Shown here: positions 52,480 to 61,538 of the stretch, piece by piece
How positions within the stretch are numbered: the first letter of the stretch is position 1
Layout: every line of letters starts with the position of its first letter
Source: Aliarcobacter sp.
GTDB taxonomy: Bacteria; Campylobacterota; Campylobacteria; Campylobacterales; Arcobacteraceae
Length of the DNA: 64,000 bases
Assembly (NCBI GenBank): GCA_028690445.1
Contig: JAQVBE010000006.1
Coordinates: 1 to 64,000, forward strand
Reading direction: 5' to 3'
Notes under the pieces: model-generated
What the model saw: only the letters and a program-made list of their open reading frames with translations
Told to the model about the DNA's origin: nothing
The model's database searches: none
Translations under genes and position numbers: made by a program

Positions 52480-52737
52480 CTAAAACTCTTCTTCCTCATC
52501 AGCATCCACATCGCAACAATAAATACATTTTTCATCAAAAAAAGAATATTCATCATAACAATAAAATTTGTAGCAACTTTCACATTTAAAACAGTCATGT
52601 TCTTTTGATAGGATTTGTTCTAGTTTTTCTTCGTCTATATTATGAGTTTTGGCATACTCTTCAAAAAGTGTAATTACATGTGCATTTTCATCATTTTTTA
52701 ACTCTTTTGCTAAATCTTCTAAATTATCAATATCCAT
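52480..52737 (-). CDS. Small acidic protein with C-terminal zinc-ribbon-like cysteines
   Basis: The 85-residue protein has a helical acidic N-terminus and a C-terminal cluster of cysteines (CFKCESCYKFYC and later EKCIYCC), then an acidic tail DADEEEEF. The CxxCxxC and CxxCC arrangement should bind zinc or an FeS cluster. No family was recognised. It follows the 66-residue gene by 12 bases on the same strand, so they form a pair. AAAAGGACA is the ribosome site. Confidence 0.6.
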   Translation of the reverse strand: MDIDNLEDLAKELKNDENAHVITLFEEYAKTHNIDEEKLEQILSKEHDCFKCESCYKFYCYDEYSFFDEKCIYCCDVDADEEEEF

Positions 52738-52749
52738 ATTTTTGTCCTT

Positions 52750-52950
52750 TTATATATTTAAATTTTTTACTATTTTTTTTCTCATTTTCGAAATGTCAAT
52801 AACTAATCTATCTTTTACTTCATCAGAAAAAGGGTTTTCCTTAAAAACTTGAATTAAAACTTTTTCAAATTCTACTTCATTTAGTTCTTTTGTTTCTTCT
52901 ATTAGTTTTAAAAATAGTACTTTTATTTTTTCGTATTGGTTGTCTTGCAT
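52750..52950 (-). CDS. Small helical protein of unknown function
   Basis: The 66-residue charged, helical protein (MQDNQYEKIKVLFLKLIEET, ending KMRKKIVKNLNI) has AAAGGA upstream of its ATG and forms a probable two-gene unit with the cysteine-rich protein downstream. It is divergent from thiI. No domain was recognised. Confidence 0.55.
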   Translation of the reverse strand: MQDNQYEKIKVLFLKLIEETKELNEVEFEKVLIQVFKENPFSDEVKDRLVIDISKMRKKIVKNLNI

Positions 52951-53006
52951 AAATTAATCCTTTGATAAAAATGAATGAGTATTATGTCAAAAAAAGGCTG
53001 TTATGT

Positions 53007-53022
53007 TATAATATATTATAAT
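53007..53022 (+). promoter_or_regulatory. -10 boxes of thiI
   Basis: TGTTATAAT (hexamer 53007-53012) and a second TATAAT (53017-53022) lie 25-40 bases before the chosen thiI start. They fall inside the longer open frame, which argues against the upstream start. Confidence 0.5.
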
Positions 53023-53046
53023 TTAAACAAACAAGGTCTTCAAAGA

Positions 53047-54507
53047 ATGGTTAATCCAGAAATCAAAACACAAAAATTTATAATAAAGTATTTCACAGAA
53101 ATAATGATAAAAGGCTCAACTGCGAAAAGACAGATGATTTCTCAGGTTTATAATAATCTTAATAATATCTTATCAAAAGTCTCAAGTGACATAAAAATAA
53201 AAAAGTTTTTTGACAAACTAGAAGTTGTCTGTCCAATCGAAGTGGTTGCACTTGTGCGACAAAAATTATTGGATACTCCAGGAATTCAACAAATTCTTGA
53301 AGCAATACAGTTTGATAATATGCATACTTTAGATGATATAAAAGTAAAGGTAAATGAAACTTGCGCACATGAAATACAAGGTAAATCTTTTGTAGTTAGA
53401 TGTAAAAGAACAGGAACACAAGAATTCAAATCAGTAGATGTTGAACAAACTGTTGGTGGATATATGTTAGCAATGAATGATACAAAAGGTGTTGCTTTAA
53501 AAAATGCAGAAGTTACTATAAATATTGAACTTGTATTTGCTCAACTAAATATTATAACTCATAAACACATGGGAATGGGTGGATTTCCACTAGGAACTCA
53601 AGGAACTATTCTTTCTCTTATGTCAGGTGGATTTGATTCAACTGTGGCTTCATATTTAAGTATGAAAAGAGGAATGAAAACTCATTTTATTTTCTTTAAT
53701 TTAGGTGGAGTTGCACATGAAATTGGTGTAAAACAAGTAGCTTATTATTTATGGAATAAATTTGGAAGTTCACATCGAGTTCAGTTTATTACAATTCCTT
53801 TTGAGGATGTTGTAACTGAGATATTCAAAAGTGTAAGTGAACCGTATATGGGCGTTATGTTAAAAAGACTTATGTTAATTGCTTCTGAAAAAGTAGCTGA
53901 TTCTATGAGTATAGATGCTTTGGTAACAGGTGAAAGTGTTGCACAAGTTTCAAGTCAAACTTTAAGAAATTTAGCACTAATTGACCAATCTACAAGTAAA
54001 CTTGTATTAAGACCACTTTGTATGATGAGTAAACCTGATATTATTGATATTGCTAATAAAATAGGAACAAATAAATTTGCAGAAGCTATGCCTGAATATT
54101 GTGGTGTCATTTCAAAAAATCCAGTAACTCATGGAAATTATGACAGAGTTGCTAGTGAAGCTAGAAGATTTGATTATACAGTTTTAGATGAAGCTGTAAA
54201 AAATTCTGTTTTTGTAAATGTTGATGAAATAGCTGAAGATATTAGAGAAATAGGGCAAATGGAAACAGTTAGTGATTTAAGTAGTGGCGAATATACAGTT
54301 ATTGATATTAGACAAAGTACTGATTGTATTGAAACTTCTGTTGAAACACTAAAAATTCCATTTTATAAACTAAAAAGTGAATTTAAAAAACTTCCACAAG
54401 ATAAAACTTATTTATTTTATTGTGACAAAGGAATTTTAAGCCAACTTCATGCTCAATTTTTAAGAGATGCAGAAAACTATACAAATATTAAAGTTTATAG
54501 ACCATAA
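53047..54507 (+). CDS. thiI: tRNA 4-thiouridine synthase ThiI
   Basis: The 486-residue protein (E. coli 482) has an N-terminal ferredoxin-like/THUMP region (KFIIKYFTEIMIKGS onward), an ATP pyrophosphatase PP-loop SGGFDSTVAS, and a C-terminal rhodanese domain with the persulfide cysteine in LFYCDKGILS. It transfers sulfur to U8 of tRNA and to the thiazole precursor of thiamin. An upstream extension of 24 codons is open, but promoter boxes overlap it and the ATG at 53047 starts the conserved fold. The gene is followed after 9 bases by the YdgA-like gene. Confidence 0.9.
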   Translation: MVNPEIKTQKFIIKYFTEIMIKGSTAKRQMISQVYNNLNNILSKVSSDIKIKKFFDKLEVVCPIEVVALVRQKLLDTPGIQQILEAIQFDNMHTLDDIKVKVNETCAHEIQGKSFVVRCKRTGTQEFKSVDVEQTVGGYMLAMNDTKGVALKNAEVTINIELVFAQLNIITHKHMGMGGFPLGTQGTILSLMSGGFDSTVASYLSMKRGMKTHFIFFNLGGVAHEIGVKQVAYYLWNKFGSSHRVQFITIPFEDVVTEIFKSVSEPYMGVMLKRLMLIASEKVADSMSIDALVTGESVAQVSSQTLRNLALIDQSTSKLVLRPLCMMSKPDIIDIANKIGTNKFAEAMPEYCGVISKNPVTHGNYDRVASEARRFDYTVLDEAVKNSVFVNVDEIAEDIREIGQMETVSDLSSGEYTVIDIRQSTDCIETSVETLKIPFYKLKSEFKKLPQDKTYLFYCDKGILSQLHAQFLRDAENYTNIKVYRP

Positions 54508-54516
54508 GGAAAAAGA

Positions 54517-56406
54517 ATGAAAAGAAATATTTTAATTATTGTTCTATTTTTAGCAATTATTGCAGCTGCACTTTTTGGCTATCAAAATAAAATAAACAAT
54601 GAAATTAATAGTAAAATTGAAGAGTTTAATAATAATGGATTTATTGTAAAACATGAACAAACAACAAATTATATTAATACAAGTGCAAAAGGTGAGCTAG
54701 AAATTGTAAATCCTGATAAAGTAGCTTCTTGGTTTTTAAGTAATATAAAAGATGAAGAGTTAAAAAAAGCTATTGAAGAGCAATATCTTTTTCTTGCACC
54801 AAATGATAAAGAGCTTTTCTTTTCAGGCATAAAATTTGATTATGATTTTGTTTTTGAAAACTTTACAAATAAAATTTATTCAAATATATATTTAACGCAA
54901 TTATCAAAAATAGTTATGAATAATCTTGCTCAAGAAACAGAGAAAAAAAGTAGCAAATGGCTTTTAGATTTATTAAAAGATAAAAAACTACAAGTTAGTA
55001 TAAATGAGAAAAAAGAGTATAAAGTAGCTGATATTGATACCATAATTCCAGATGAAAACATAATTATTACAATTAGAGGTTTTCAAGGAAATGAGCAAAA
55101 TTTAGCTATTAATTCTTTTAAAATTTCTGATATGAATATGGAAAATAGAGCTTTACTTTTAATAAATGAAATAGCAATTAATTATGAAAAAAATGAAAAT
55201 AAAGAGGCTTCAAGAACATTAATCAAAAGTATTGAATTTCAAGAAAAAGATAGTATTTTTAATATCAAAAATTTACTAATTAACTCAAGTTATGAAAAAA
55301 ATGAGATAAATATAAATACAAAAAGTGACTTAAGTTTTGAAGAATTAACAACAAAAAACTTCAATTTTGAATCTGTAAACCTCAAAAATACATCTTTATC
55401 TTTTAATATTAATAATTTACCAATAAAAAAACTTGATGAGATAGGTTTATATTTTAAAGATAAAAGATATGAAGAGTATCTTAAATCTTTGGCTCAAAGT
55501 AGTTTAGAAATACAATCAACTGGAAATGCTTCAAATTATTTAGTTAATCAACAAAGAATTTTAGATACTTTGAAATTTAATTTAAGTTTTAAATTAAATA
55601 AAAATATGGTAGAAAATGAACCAAGAAATGTTACTGATATATTTGAAGATGTAAAACTAACAGTTGATTTAGATGCATCAACTGCACAAAATGTAAAAAA
55701 TCTTTTAGATTCAAAACAAAATTCAAATATTAGTTTTATAGATATTGATAATAATTTAAAAAGATTTGAAACGGTTTTAAAAGAAGATGGTTTATATGTA
55801 AATAATCAAAAAGTATTAGAAAAAAATGAATTAGCAATTCCCTCTGAAGATAATACTTTTCAAGAAGATGTAAATAATGAAAGTATTGAGAATAATCAAA
55901 ATACAAGCGATGATTTAACAATAAAAAAAGTATCGCAAAAAAATTTGACTTATACTTATAAGCTTTTAGATGATAATCTTTTGGAACTTAATATAAAATA
56001 TTCTCCTTCTTTAAAAGTTGTTTCAAGTGGAGGAATTTCAGTTTCTTTTCCTCAATTTACAGATTCTTCAAGAATTATTAAAAATACAACTACAAGTTTT
56101 GAACAAATAAATTTTTATGAAGCAGGAAGTCAAATTTGGAATAGTGATTTACAACAAAATGTTGCTTCTACATATTTACTAGCTGAGGGTTGGGATAGTC
56201 ACTGGACTGATAAAAAAGATAAAGAGATAACTATTATTGTAGATGTAAAAGATTTAGAAACGCTAGAACTATATTTAAGAGCAGGTGCTTTAAACGAAGT
56301 TGATACCTCAGAAAAATTATCTGAAATTGTTCCTAAAACAGGAGAAATAGATCAACAAGGTTATCCCGTAGAAATCTTAGAAATACCAATATTTAGAGTT
56401 AGATAA
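54517..56406 (+). CDS. YdgA-like (DUF945) envelope protein
   Basis: The 629-residue protein has one N-terminal membrane helix (about 4-22), a long beta-rich periplasmic region with repeated strand patterns (NFNFESVNLKNTSLSFNINN) and no catalytic motif. Layout and the N-terminal IIAAALFGYQNKIN with IVKHEQTTNY resemble the DUF945/YdgA family of E. coli, whose role is not established. About residues 440-470 form a Glu/Asn-rich linker, and the C-terminal part (AEGWDSHWTDKKDKEITIIV) is distinct. It probably shares a transcript with thiI and the hydrolase gene. Confidence 0.55.
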   Translation: MKRNILIIVLFLAIIAAALFGYQNKINNEINSKIEEFNNNGFIVKHEQTTNYINTSAKGELEIVNPDKVASWFLSNIKDEELKKAIEEQYLFLAPNDKELFFSGIKFDYDFVFENFTNKIYSNIYLTQLSKIVMNNLAQETEKKSSKWLLDLLKDKKLQVSINEKKEYKVADIDTIIPDENIIITIRGFQGNEQNLAINSFKISDMNMENRALLLINEIAINYEKNENKEASRTLIKSIEFQEKDSIFNIKNLLINSSYEKNEININTKSDLSFEELTTKNFNFESVNLKNTSLSFNINNLPIKKLDEIGLYFKDKRYEEYLKSLAQSSLEIQSTGNASNYLVNQQRILDTLKFNLSFKLNKNMVENEPRNVTDIFEDVKLTVDLDASTAQNVKNLLDSKQNSNISFIDIDNNLKRFETVLKEDGLYVNNQKVLEKNELAIPSEDNTFQEDVNNESIENNQNTSDDLTIKKVSQKNLTYTYKLLDDNLLELNIKYSPSLKVVSSGGISVSFPQFTDSSRIIKNTTTSFEQINFYEAGSQIWNSDLQQNVASTYLLAEGWDSHWTDKKDKEITIIVDVKDLETLELYLRAGALNEVDTSEKLSEIVPKTGEIDQQGYPVEILEIPIFRVR

Positions 56407-57098
56407 TGAAAGAAAAGATATATCTTATTCCAGGGCTTATGACTGATCATAGGCTTTGGAGTAGAATAATTCCTCTTTTAGAAAATGATTACGAATTGGT
56501 ACATACACCAATTCCTCATAGTGAAGATTTTGATGAGATTATTGATATATTATTTAATGAATTTAAAGAAGAAAAAATAAATCTTTTAGGTTTTTCATTA
56601 GGGGGATATATCGCATCATATTTTGCAATAACATATCCAAATAGAGTAAATAGACTTTTTACAGTTGCAGCTACTCCTGGGAATTCAACTGAAGCAGAAA
56701 TTGAAAGAAGAAAAGAGAAGTTTGTATCTATTGAAAAAGAGGGTTTTGTTGGATTAAGTTATGAAAAAGCAAAGTCATTACTTGAAAAGCAAAATAATGA
56801 AGAATCAATCAAAATCATTCAAGATATGTTTATAGATTTAGGAAAAGAGAGTTTTATTTCACAGCTTACAAGCACTTTTTATCGAAAAGATTTATTCGAA
56901 GATTTGATAAATTTAAGTATTCCAATCTGGTTTTTTTATAGTAAAAATGACAGACTTTTAAATCAAGAAGCTATTAAGAAATTACTTCTTGATAATCATA
57001 ATATGAACATTATCTCAAGAGAAGGAACTAGCCATAATATTCCTTTGGAAGTTCCCGAACTCTTGAGCAATGAGATAAAAAAATGGATGAAAGTATAA
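56406..57098 (+). CDS. Alpha/beta hydrolase
   Basis: The 230-residue protein has the nucleophile elbow GFSLGG in NLLGFSLGGYIASYFA, an acid residue in YSKNDRLLNQEA and the histidine in REGTSHNIPLEVP. This is the usual catalytic triad of a small esterase or BioH/MenH-like hydrolase. There is no signal peptide. It shares one base with the preceding gene. Substrate unknown. Confidence 0.75.
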   Translation: MKEKIYLIPGLMTDHRLWSRIIPLLENDYELVHTPIPHSEDFDEIIDILFNEFKEEKINLLGFSLGGYIASYFAITYPNRVNRLFTVAATPGNSTEAEIERRKEKFVSIEKEGFVGLSYEKAKSLLEKQNNEESIKIIQDMFIDLGKESFISQLTSTFYRKDLFEDLINLSIPIWFFYSKNDRLLNQEAIKKLLLDNHNMNIISREGTSHNIPLEVPELLSNEIKKWMKV

Positions 57099-57105
57099 AT
57101 TACTT

Positions 57106-57927
57106 TTAAATTCCAAATGTTTCTTTGATTTTTTGTTCAAACTCTTTATCACTAAGTTCTTTTCTTAGTGGTACAAAAGTTTCTGCTTCAATTCCAACGG
57201 GAATTAAAATATCACTATTTTCATCTTCAATAATATTTCTTACAGCATTTGCAATTGGCTGTGGATTTGGACCTTCATTTATAGCTTTTGCAACAATTGG
57301 TACAAAGTGAGCCACTAAATCTTTATAAGGTGAGTTTTCGCTTGTAGTTTGTGCATTTGCTACTAAACCATTTTTTACAAAGTTTGTACCAAATAATCCT
57401 GCTTGAATAGAATGAACTCTGATATTAAAAGGAGCTACTTCAAATCTTAGTGAATCAACGATACCTTCAACAGCATATTTTGAAGCATTATAATGTGCAA
57501 GTAAAGGTAATCCCATTTTCCCTAAAAATGAAGAAATATTTATAATAACACCTTGTTTTGCTTCTCTCATATAAGGTAATACTTCTCTTGTAGTTTTAAT
57601 TAAACCAAAAACATTTACATCAAATTGATTGAATATTTCTTCATCTGTTCCTTCTTCAATTGTTGCTAATAATCCATATCCAGCATTATTAACTAAAACA
57701 TCAATCTTCCCTTCTTTTTTAATAACTAAATTAACAGCTTCTTTGATTGTTTGTGTTTTTGTAACATCTAAATAAATATAGTTTATATTTTCATTATCTG
57801 ATTTTAAATTATCTTTATTTCTTGTCCCTGCATAAACAATATAACCATTAGAGGCTAAATAACTAGCTGTTAATTCACCCATTCCTGAAGTTGCTCCTGT
57901 TATTAAAACTACTTTATTATTTGACAT
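57106..57927 (-). CDS. Short-chain dehydrogenase/reductase
   Basis: The 273-residue classical SDR has TGATSGMGE (cofactor loop), NNAG, an INISS serine and the YNASKYA catalytic Tyr/Lys. The residues after the second strand (AGTRNKDNLKSDN) suggest NADP preference. Homologues of this size reduce varied ketones; the substrate is unknown. It is convergent with the hydrolase gene (7-bp gap) and has AAGGAAAA before the ATG. Confidence 0.8.
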   Translation of the reverse strand: MSNNKVVLITGATSGMGELTASYLASNGYIVYAGTRNKDNLKSDNENINYIYLDVTKTQTIKEAVNLVIKKEGKIDVLVNNAGYGLLATIEEGTDEEIFNQFDVNVFGLIKTTREVLPYMREAKQGVIINISSFLGKMGLPLLAHYNASKYAVEGIVDSLRFEVAPFNIRVHSIQAGLFGTNFVKNGLVANAQTTSENSPYKDLVAHFVPIVAKAINEGPNPQPIANAVRNIIEDENSDILIPVGIEAETFVPLRKELSDKEFEQKIKETFGI

Positions 57928-58002
57928 GATTTTCCTTTAAAATTTTTATTTTCATAATAACCAAATTGAAAAATAATAAAATTGTGATATATCAAGTTTT
58001 AC

Positions 58003-59817
58003 TTATTTTTCAAAAATCTGCTCAATTTTTTCAAGTTCTACAACAGGTGGATTTGGAAGCTCTGGAAAAGCTTTTTGAACCATTGAAGTAATTGATTGGG
58101 GATAAATCCTAAAGTTTAGTTTTACAAGTGCTTTTAATGGATATTTTAAATCTTTTGCTAAATCATAACTCTCAACTCTTCTTGTTTTTGCAGGAATTCT
58201 TGTATCACTTAAAAGCTTTTCATATTTCCAAAACAGTAAACCAACAGGATTTCCATCTTTGTCCCCAAATACTTTCATAAATGGTCTTGCATCGGCTTTT
58301 AAATCACCATTTTCAGCTAATTTTCCACTTGAAAATACTATTTTGTTGTTGGCATCGGTTATTGTAATATCAAGCCATAATTCCCTAAAATCTGCAACTC
58401 CTGTTGGTAAATGATGTCCAGCACCCACATTTTCAACACCCACATGAATTTGATTGTTTTTTATATTTACATCAAGTTTTGCTGAGGTTCGTAAGAGTTG
58501 AAGTATTTGCTCTTCATGATTTTTATCTTTTAAACCAGCTAAAAAGTGATTTGAACCAGCAAAATAGTGAACTTTTACATCTTTTTTAATAACTCCACCA
58601 TCAGTAGAAAGACCATTTAATGGAGCAAATTTATCATCTTTTAAATATGTCATATGACAATCTATACAAGATTTGTTTTTTGTTTTATCTTCTTTGTTAT
58701 TATATGGTGAAGCTTCCCACTCTTTGAAAGTAGAAACTATTTGTTTATTTGTTGTGGGTGAAGTTTCATCATGACAAGAAGCACAATATTTACTCTCTTT
58801 ATATAAAGGTTTCATATAACTTTCTTTATGTACATTTGGTTTTGCATTTATAAATTTATGCCCTAGATATTTTCCCATAGTTGATTCATCATCTTCAAAA
58901 GGATATTTTTTTCTATTTGTAATATCTAAAGTATAAGAAGCATTCCCTTGGCTTGTGGTATCTGTAATTGTATGACAAGTAAGGCATGAAACTCCCTCTT
59001 CAAGTCTAGTATTCCCATGTTTTTCAAAAGTTTTTACTAAAGTTTGAGCATTCTTTTCAAAAAGAGTATTTGCTAAAGAATTATCATCCATTGCATGGCT
59101 TGTTCTTGTAAGTCCCGTTGTTAAAGCACTTGGATTATGACATCCCATACACCACTTTTTAAACTCACTTCCTTCTACTTCACCTGCTATTGATTCCATT
59201 ACCATATAATATGGATTTGATTCCACTAGATTTTTATGGTTTGAATTTGCCCATTGATTAAAAATTTCACTATGACAAGATTTGCATTTTGTAGAGTTTG
59301 TCCAATCTTCATTGTGATAAATAACATCTTTTTGTGTTTTTAGATTTAAAAGTTTATTTTCTAGTTTAGTTTCACTATATAAAGGCATATTTATAAATGT
59401 AAGACTAAAAGCTAAAGCAACTAAAGACATATGTAGTTTTACTTTTTTTCTATGTGAAAAAAGGAAAATCAAAAGTACAAAAGAACCATATAAATGTATA
59501 TTAAAGCCTATAATTCCAAAAATATCTCCACCTGTATTTCCTATGAAAAAAAGATAAATTCCGCTAATTACAATCATCAATAAAACAAATCCTAAAATCC
59601 AACCACTAATGCTATTTACTCTTTTTATTACAATATATTTATATACATGTCTATTTACAAAAGGAACAATATAAAAAACACAAAGAAAAATTGAAGTGAA
59701 AATATGAACAACAGATACAACTCTTAAGTTTTCCCATGAAATATTTAATATATCCATTTGTAAAATCCCACTTAAAAATATTAGAAGAATAAGAACTTTT
59801 ATATTTAATATCTTCAT
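58003..59817 (-). CDS. Membrane-anchored pentahaem cytochrome c
   Basis: The 604-residue protein has about four N-terminal helices (5-22, 35-54, 72-92, 100-120, with a further helix near 130-148) and then a periplasmic part with five CxxCH motifs at 178, 223, 278, 345 and 384. Loose resemblance to cytochrome c554/multihaem nitrite or hydroxylamine-handling cytochromes is seen in the spacing. The C-terminal 200 residues carry no haem and look beta-rich. The N-terminal membrane part could be a quinol-binding b-type-like domain. It starts inside the stop of the peroxidase gene (4-base overlap), so the two are co-expressed and may exchange electrons. Confidence 0.78.
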   Translation of the reverse strand: MKILNIKVLILLIFLSGILQMDILNISWENLRVVSVVHIFTSIFLCVFYIVPFVNRHVYKYIVIKRVNSISGWILGFVLLMIVISGIYLFFIGNTGGDIFGIIGFNIHLYGSFVLLIFLFSHRKKVKLHMSLVALAFSLTFINMPLYSETKLENKLLNLKTQKDVIYHNEDWTNSTKCKSCHSEIFNQWANSNHKNLVESNPYYMVMESIAGEVEGSEFKKWCMGCHNPSALTTGLTRTSHAMDDNSLANTLFEKNAQTLVKTFEKHGNTRLEEGVSCLTCHTITDTTSQGNASYTLDITNRKKYPFEDDESTMGKYLGHKFINAKPNVHKESYMKPLYKESKYCASCHDETSPTTNKQIVSTFKEWEASPYNNKEDKTKNKSCIDCHMTYLKDDKFAPLNGLSTDGGVIKKDVKVHYFAGSNHFLAGLKDKNHEEQILQLLRTSAKLDVNIKNNQIHVGVENVGAGHHLPTGVADFRELWLDITITDANNKIVFSSGKLAENGDLKADARPFMKVFGDKDGNPVGLLFWKYEKLLSDTRIPAKTRRVESYDLAKDLKYPLKALVKLNFRIYPQSITSMVQKAFPELPNPPVVELEKIEQIFEK

Positions 59818-61037
59818 TTATTAACCTTTGTATCTTTTGAATAGTCCACTATATTTCCCTCTAAAGTTTTTAGAAACTCTACTATTTCATCTATTTGTTG
59901 ATCTGATAGATTTAATCCAACTTGATGTTTTCCCATAATTTCAACTGCTTCTCTTATTTTATCAACAGAACCATTATGAAAATAAGGTGAAGTTTTTGTA
60001 ACATTTCTTAAAATTGGAACTCTAAAAAATTGAGTGTTTGACCGACCTAAATATCCACCTTTATTTTCAAAAGGAAAAGTCTCATCAATTATTTTAAAAT
60101 CAGGTGGTGAACCTAAATTTGGTCGTAAATCATGAATTCCAGCAAAATGTCTAAGCGGAAATCTTTGAACACTTTGACCTCCCACACTCATACCTGTATG
60201 ACAACCACTACATCCAAAATTCATAAAATTTACTAATCCTTTTTTTGCATCTTTTGAAATAGCTTCATTATTTCCTTCTAAAAACTCATCAAAGCTACTT
60301 CTTGTAAGTAGAGTTTTTACATAAACTGCTATTGCTTTTTGAATATTTATAAAAGTTAGATTTTCTTGATTTTCATCTTTAAAAACTTTATTAAATTCAT
60401 TTATATATTTTTCATCATTTTTTAGTTTTTTTACAAGTTCATCAGCTTTTATATTCATTTTATGAGGAGCTTGTATTGAGTTGCTTATTTGTTGTTCTAA
60501 AGTTTTTATTTCACCATTCCATGTAAGATATTTAGCTAATGAAGAGTTTAAAATAGTCATAGTATTTAGATGATGTGGATTTGTAGCACCTTTATAACCA
60601 ATAGCTGTTGATAATCTATCTGTTCCACTTTCATCGCTTAAATGGCAAACTACACAATTATTTGCATCTTTTATATCATTTGGTTGTTTTTTTGAAGTAA
60701 TTGCGTTTAAAATGATTTTTTTATCATTAGCATTTTTACTAATCATATGACAAGTTGAACAGCTAATTGTATTATCTAGAGATAATTTTGCATCAAAAAA
60801 AAGTTCTTTTCCTAAGGCTATTTTTTCTAAATCCATAGGATTATTTTCATCATCGCTTATTTTTAAAAGCTCTTCATAGGTATTTGGAATTGCTTTTAAT
60901 CCTTTTGCTTTTGCAGTGGCTCGAAGTTGTGTATCTGAATATGTTTTGAAATTTCTTTCTTTTGTAAGATTTGGTAAAAATAATAAAAATGTGATAAAAA
61001 GAAAAGCTACTATTATAACTTGTATGAAAGATTTCAT
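59814..61037 (-). CDS. Trihaem cytochrome c peroxidase-like protein
   Basis: The 407-residue protein has an N-terminal anchor (about 5-22) and the di-haem peroxidase (CCP/MauG) fold. CSTCH (93-97) and CSGCH (276-280) are the canonical pair. A third motif CVVCH (128-132) lies in an insertion after the first one. The usual downstream elements (FFRVPILRNVTKTSPYFHNG, then EIVEFLKTLEG) are intact. It would reduce H2O2 in the periplasm with electrons from the pentahaem cytochrome or the quinol pool. The position of the extra haem, inside the first domain and not at the N-terminus, differs from YhjA-type trihaem enzymes. Confidence 0.82.
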   Translation of the reverse strand: MKSFIQVIIVAFLFITFLLFLPNLTKERNFKTYSDTQLRATAKAKGLKAIPNTYEELLKISDDENNPMDLEKIALGKELFFDAKLSLDNTISCSTCHMISKNANDKKIILNAITSKKQPNDIKDANNCVVCHLSDESGTDRLSTAIGYKGATNPHHLNTMTILNSSLAKYLTWNGEIKTLEQQISNSIQAPHKMNIKADELVKKLKNDEKYINEFNKVFKDENQENLTFINIQKAIAVYVKTLLTRSSFDEFLEGNNEAISKDAKKGLVNFMNFGCSGCHTGMSVGGQSVQRFPLRHFAGIHDLRPNLGSPPDFKIIDETFPFENKGGYLGRSNTQFFRVPILRNVTKTSPYFHNGSVDKIREAVEIMGKHQVGLNLSDQQIDEIVEFLKTLEGNIVDYSKDTKVNK

Positions 61038-61133
61038 TTTTTTCCTATACTTTGCTTAGTTTGATATTTTCATCTTAGCAAAAATAGGAATAATAAAAAT
61101 TGTTAAAAATCAAGTTTTATGATAATTTAGAAT

Positions 61134-61436
61134 TTATCTCAATTTCTTTGCAGGATTTTTCATAATAATTCTTTCAATTAAAATAAAACCAAAGGGAAGT
61201 AAAGAATAAACGAATAATTGAAAGCCTAAAAATTTCCATTTATATCTATTCATAGCCATAGCTAAAGCTACAAAAAACAGTATAAATAAAACACCATGAC
61301 TCATTCCTACAATTTTCACAGCTATTGGATAATTAAACATATATTTTAATGGCATTGCTATAAATACTAATATTAAATAAGACAATCCTTCTATTATTGA
61401 AATAATTCTAAATCTTGAAAATGTATCGTTTTTCAT
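61134..61436 (-). CDS. DUF3817 membrane protein
   Basis: The 100-residue protein has three helices and the DUF3817 pattern: FRIISIIEGLSYLILVFIAMPLKY, then GMSHGVLFILFFVALAMA and a final helix. Function unknown. The ATG has AAAGGAG upstream. It is transcribed divergently from the DUF4080 gene. Confidence 0.8.
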   Translation of the reverse strand: MKNDTFSRFRIISIIEGLSYLILVFIAMPLKYMFNYPIAVKIVGMSHGVLFILFFVALAMAMNRYKWKFLGFQLFVYSLLPFGFILIERIIMKNPAKKLR

Positions 61437-61527
61437 AAAACTCCTTTAAATAAAAACCGAGTATATAAAAGTTTTGTTTATGAAAGGTTAATAAAAATGC
61501 ATTATCTAAAACACTAAGTACTTGTGT

Positions 61528-61533
61528 TACAAT
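61528..61533 (+). promoter_or_regulatory. -10 box (TACAAT) five bases before an ATG: possible leaderless promoter
   Basis: TTGTGTTACAAT then CACGA then ATG (61539). This is the same geometry as at 3359-3372, without a ribosome-binding site. Confidence 0.45.
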
Positions 61534-61538
61534 CACGA

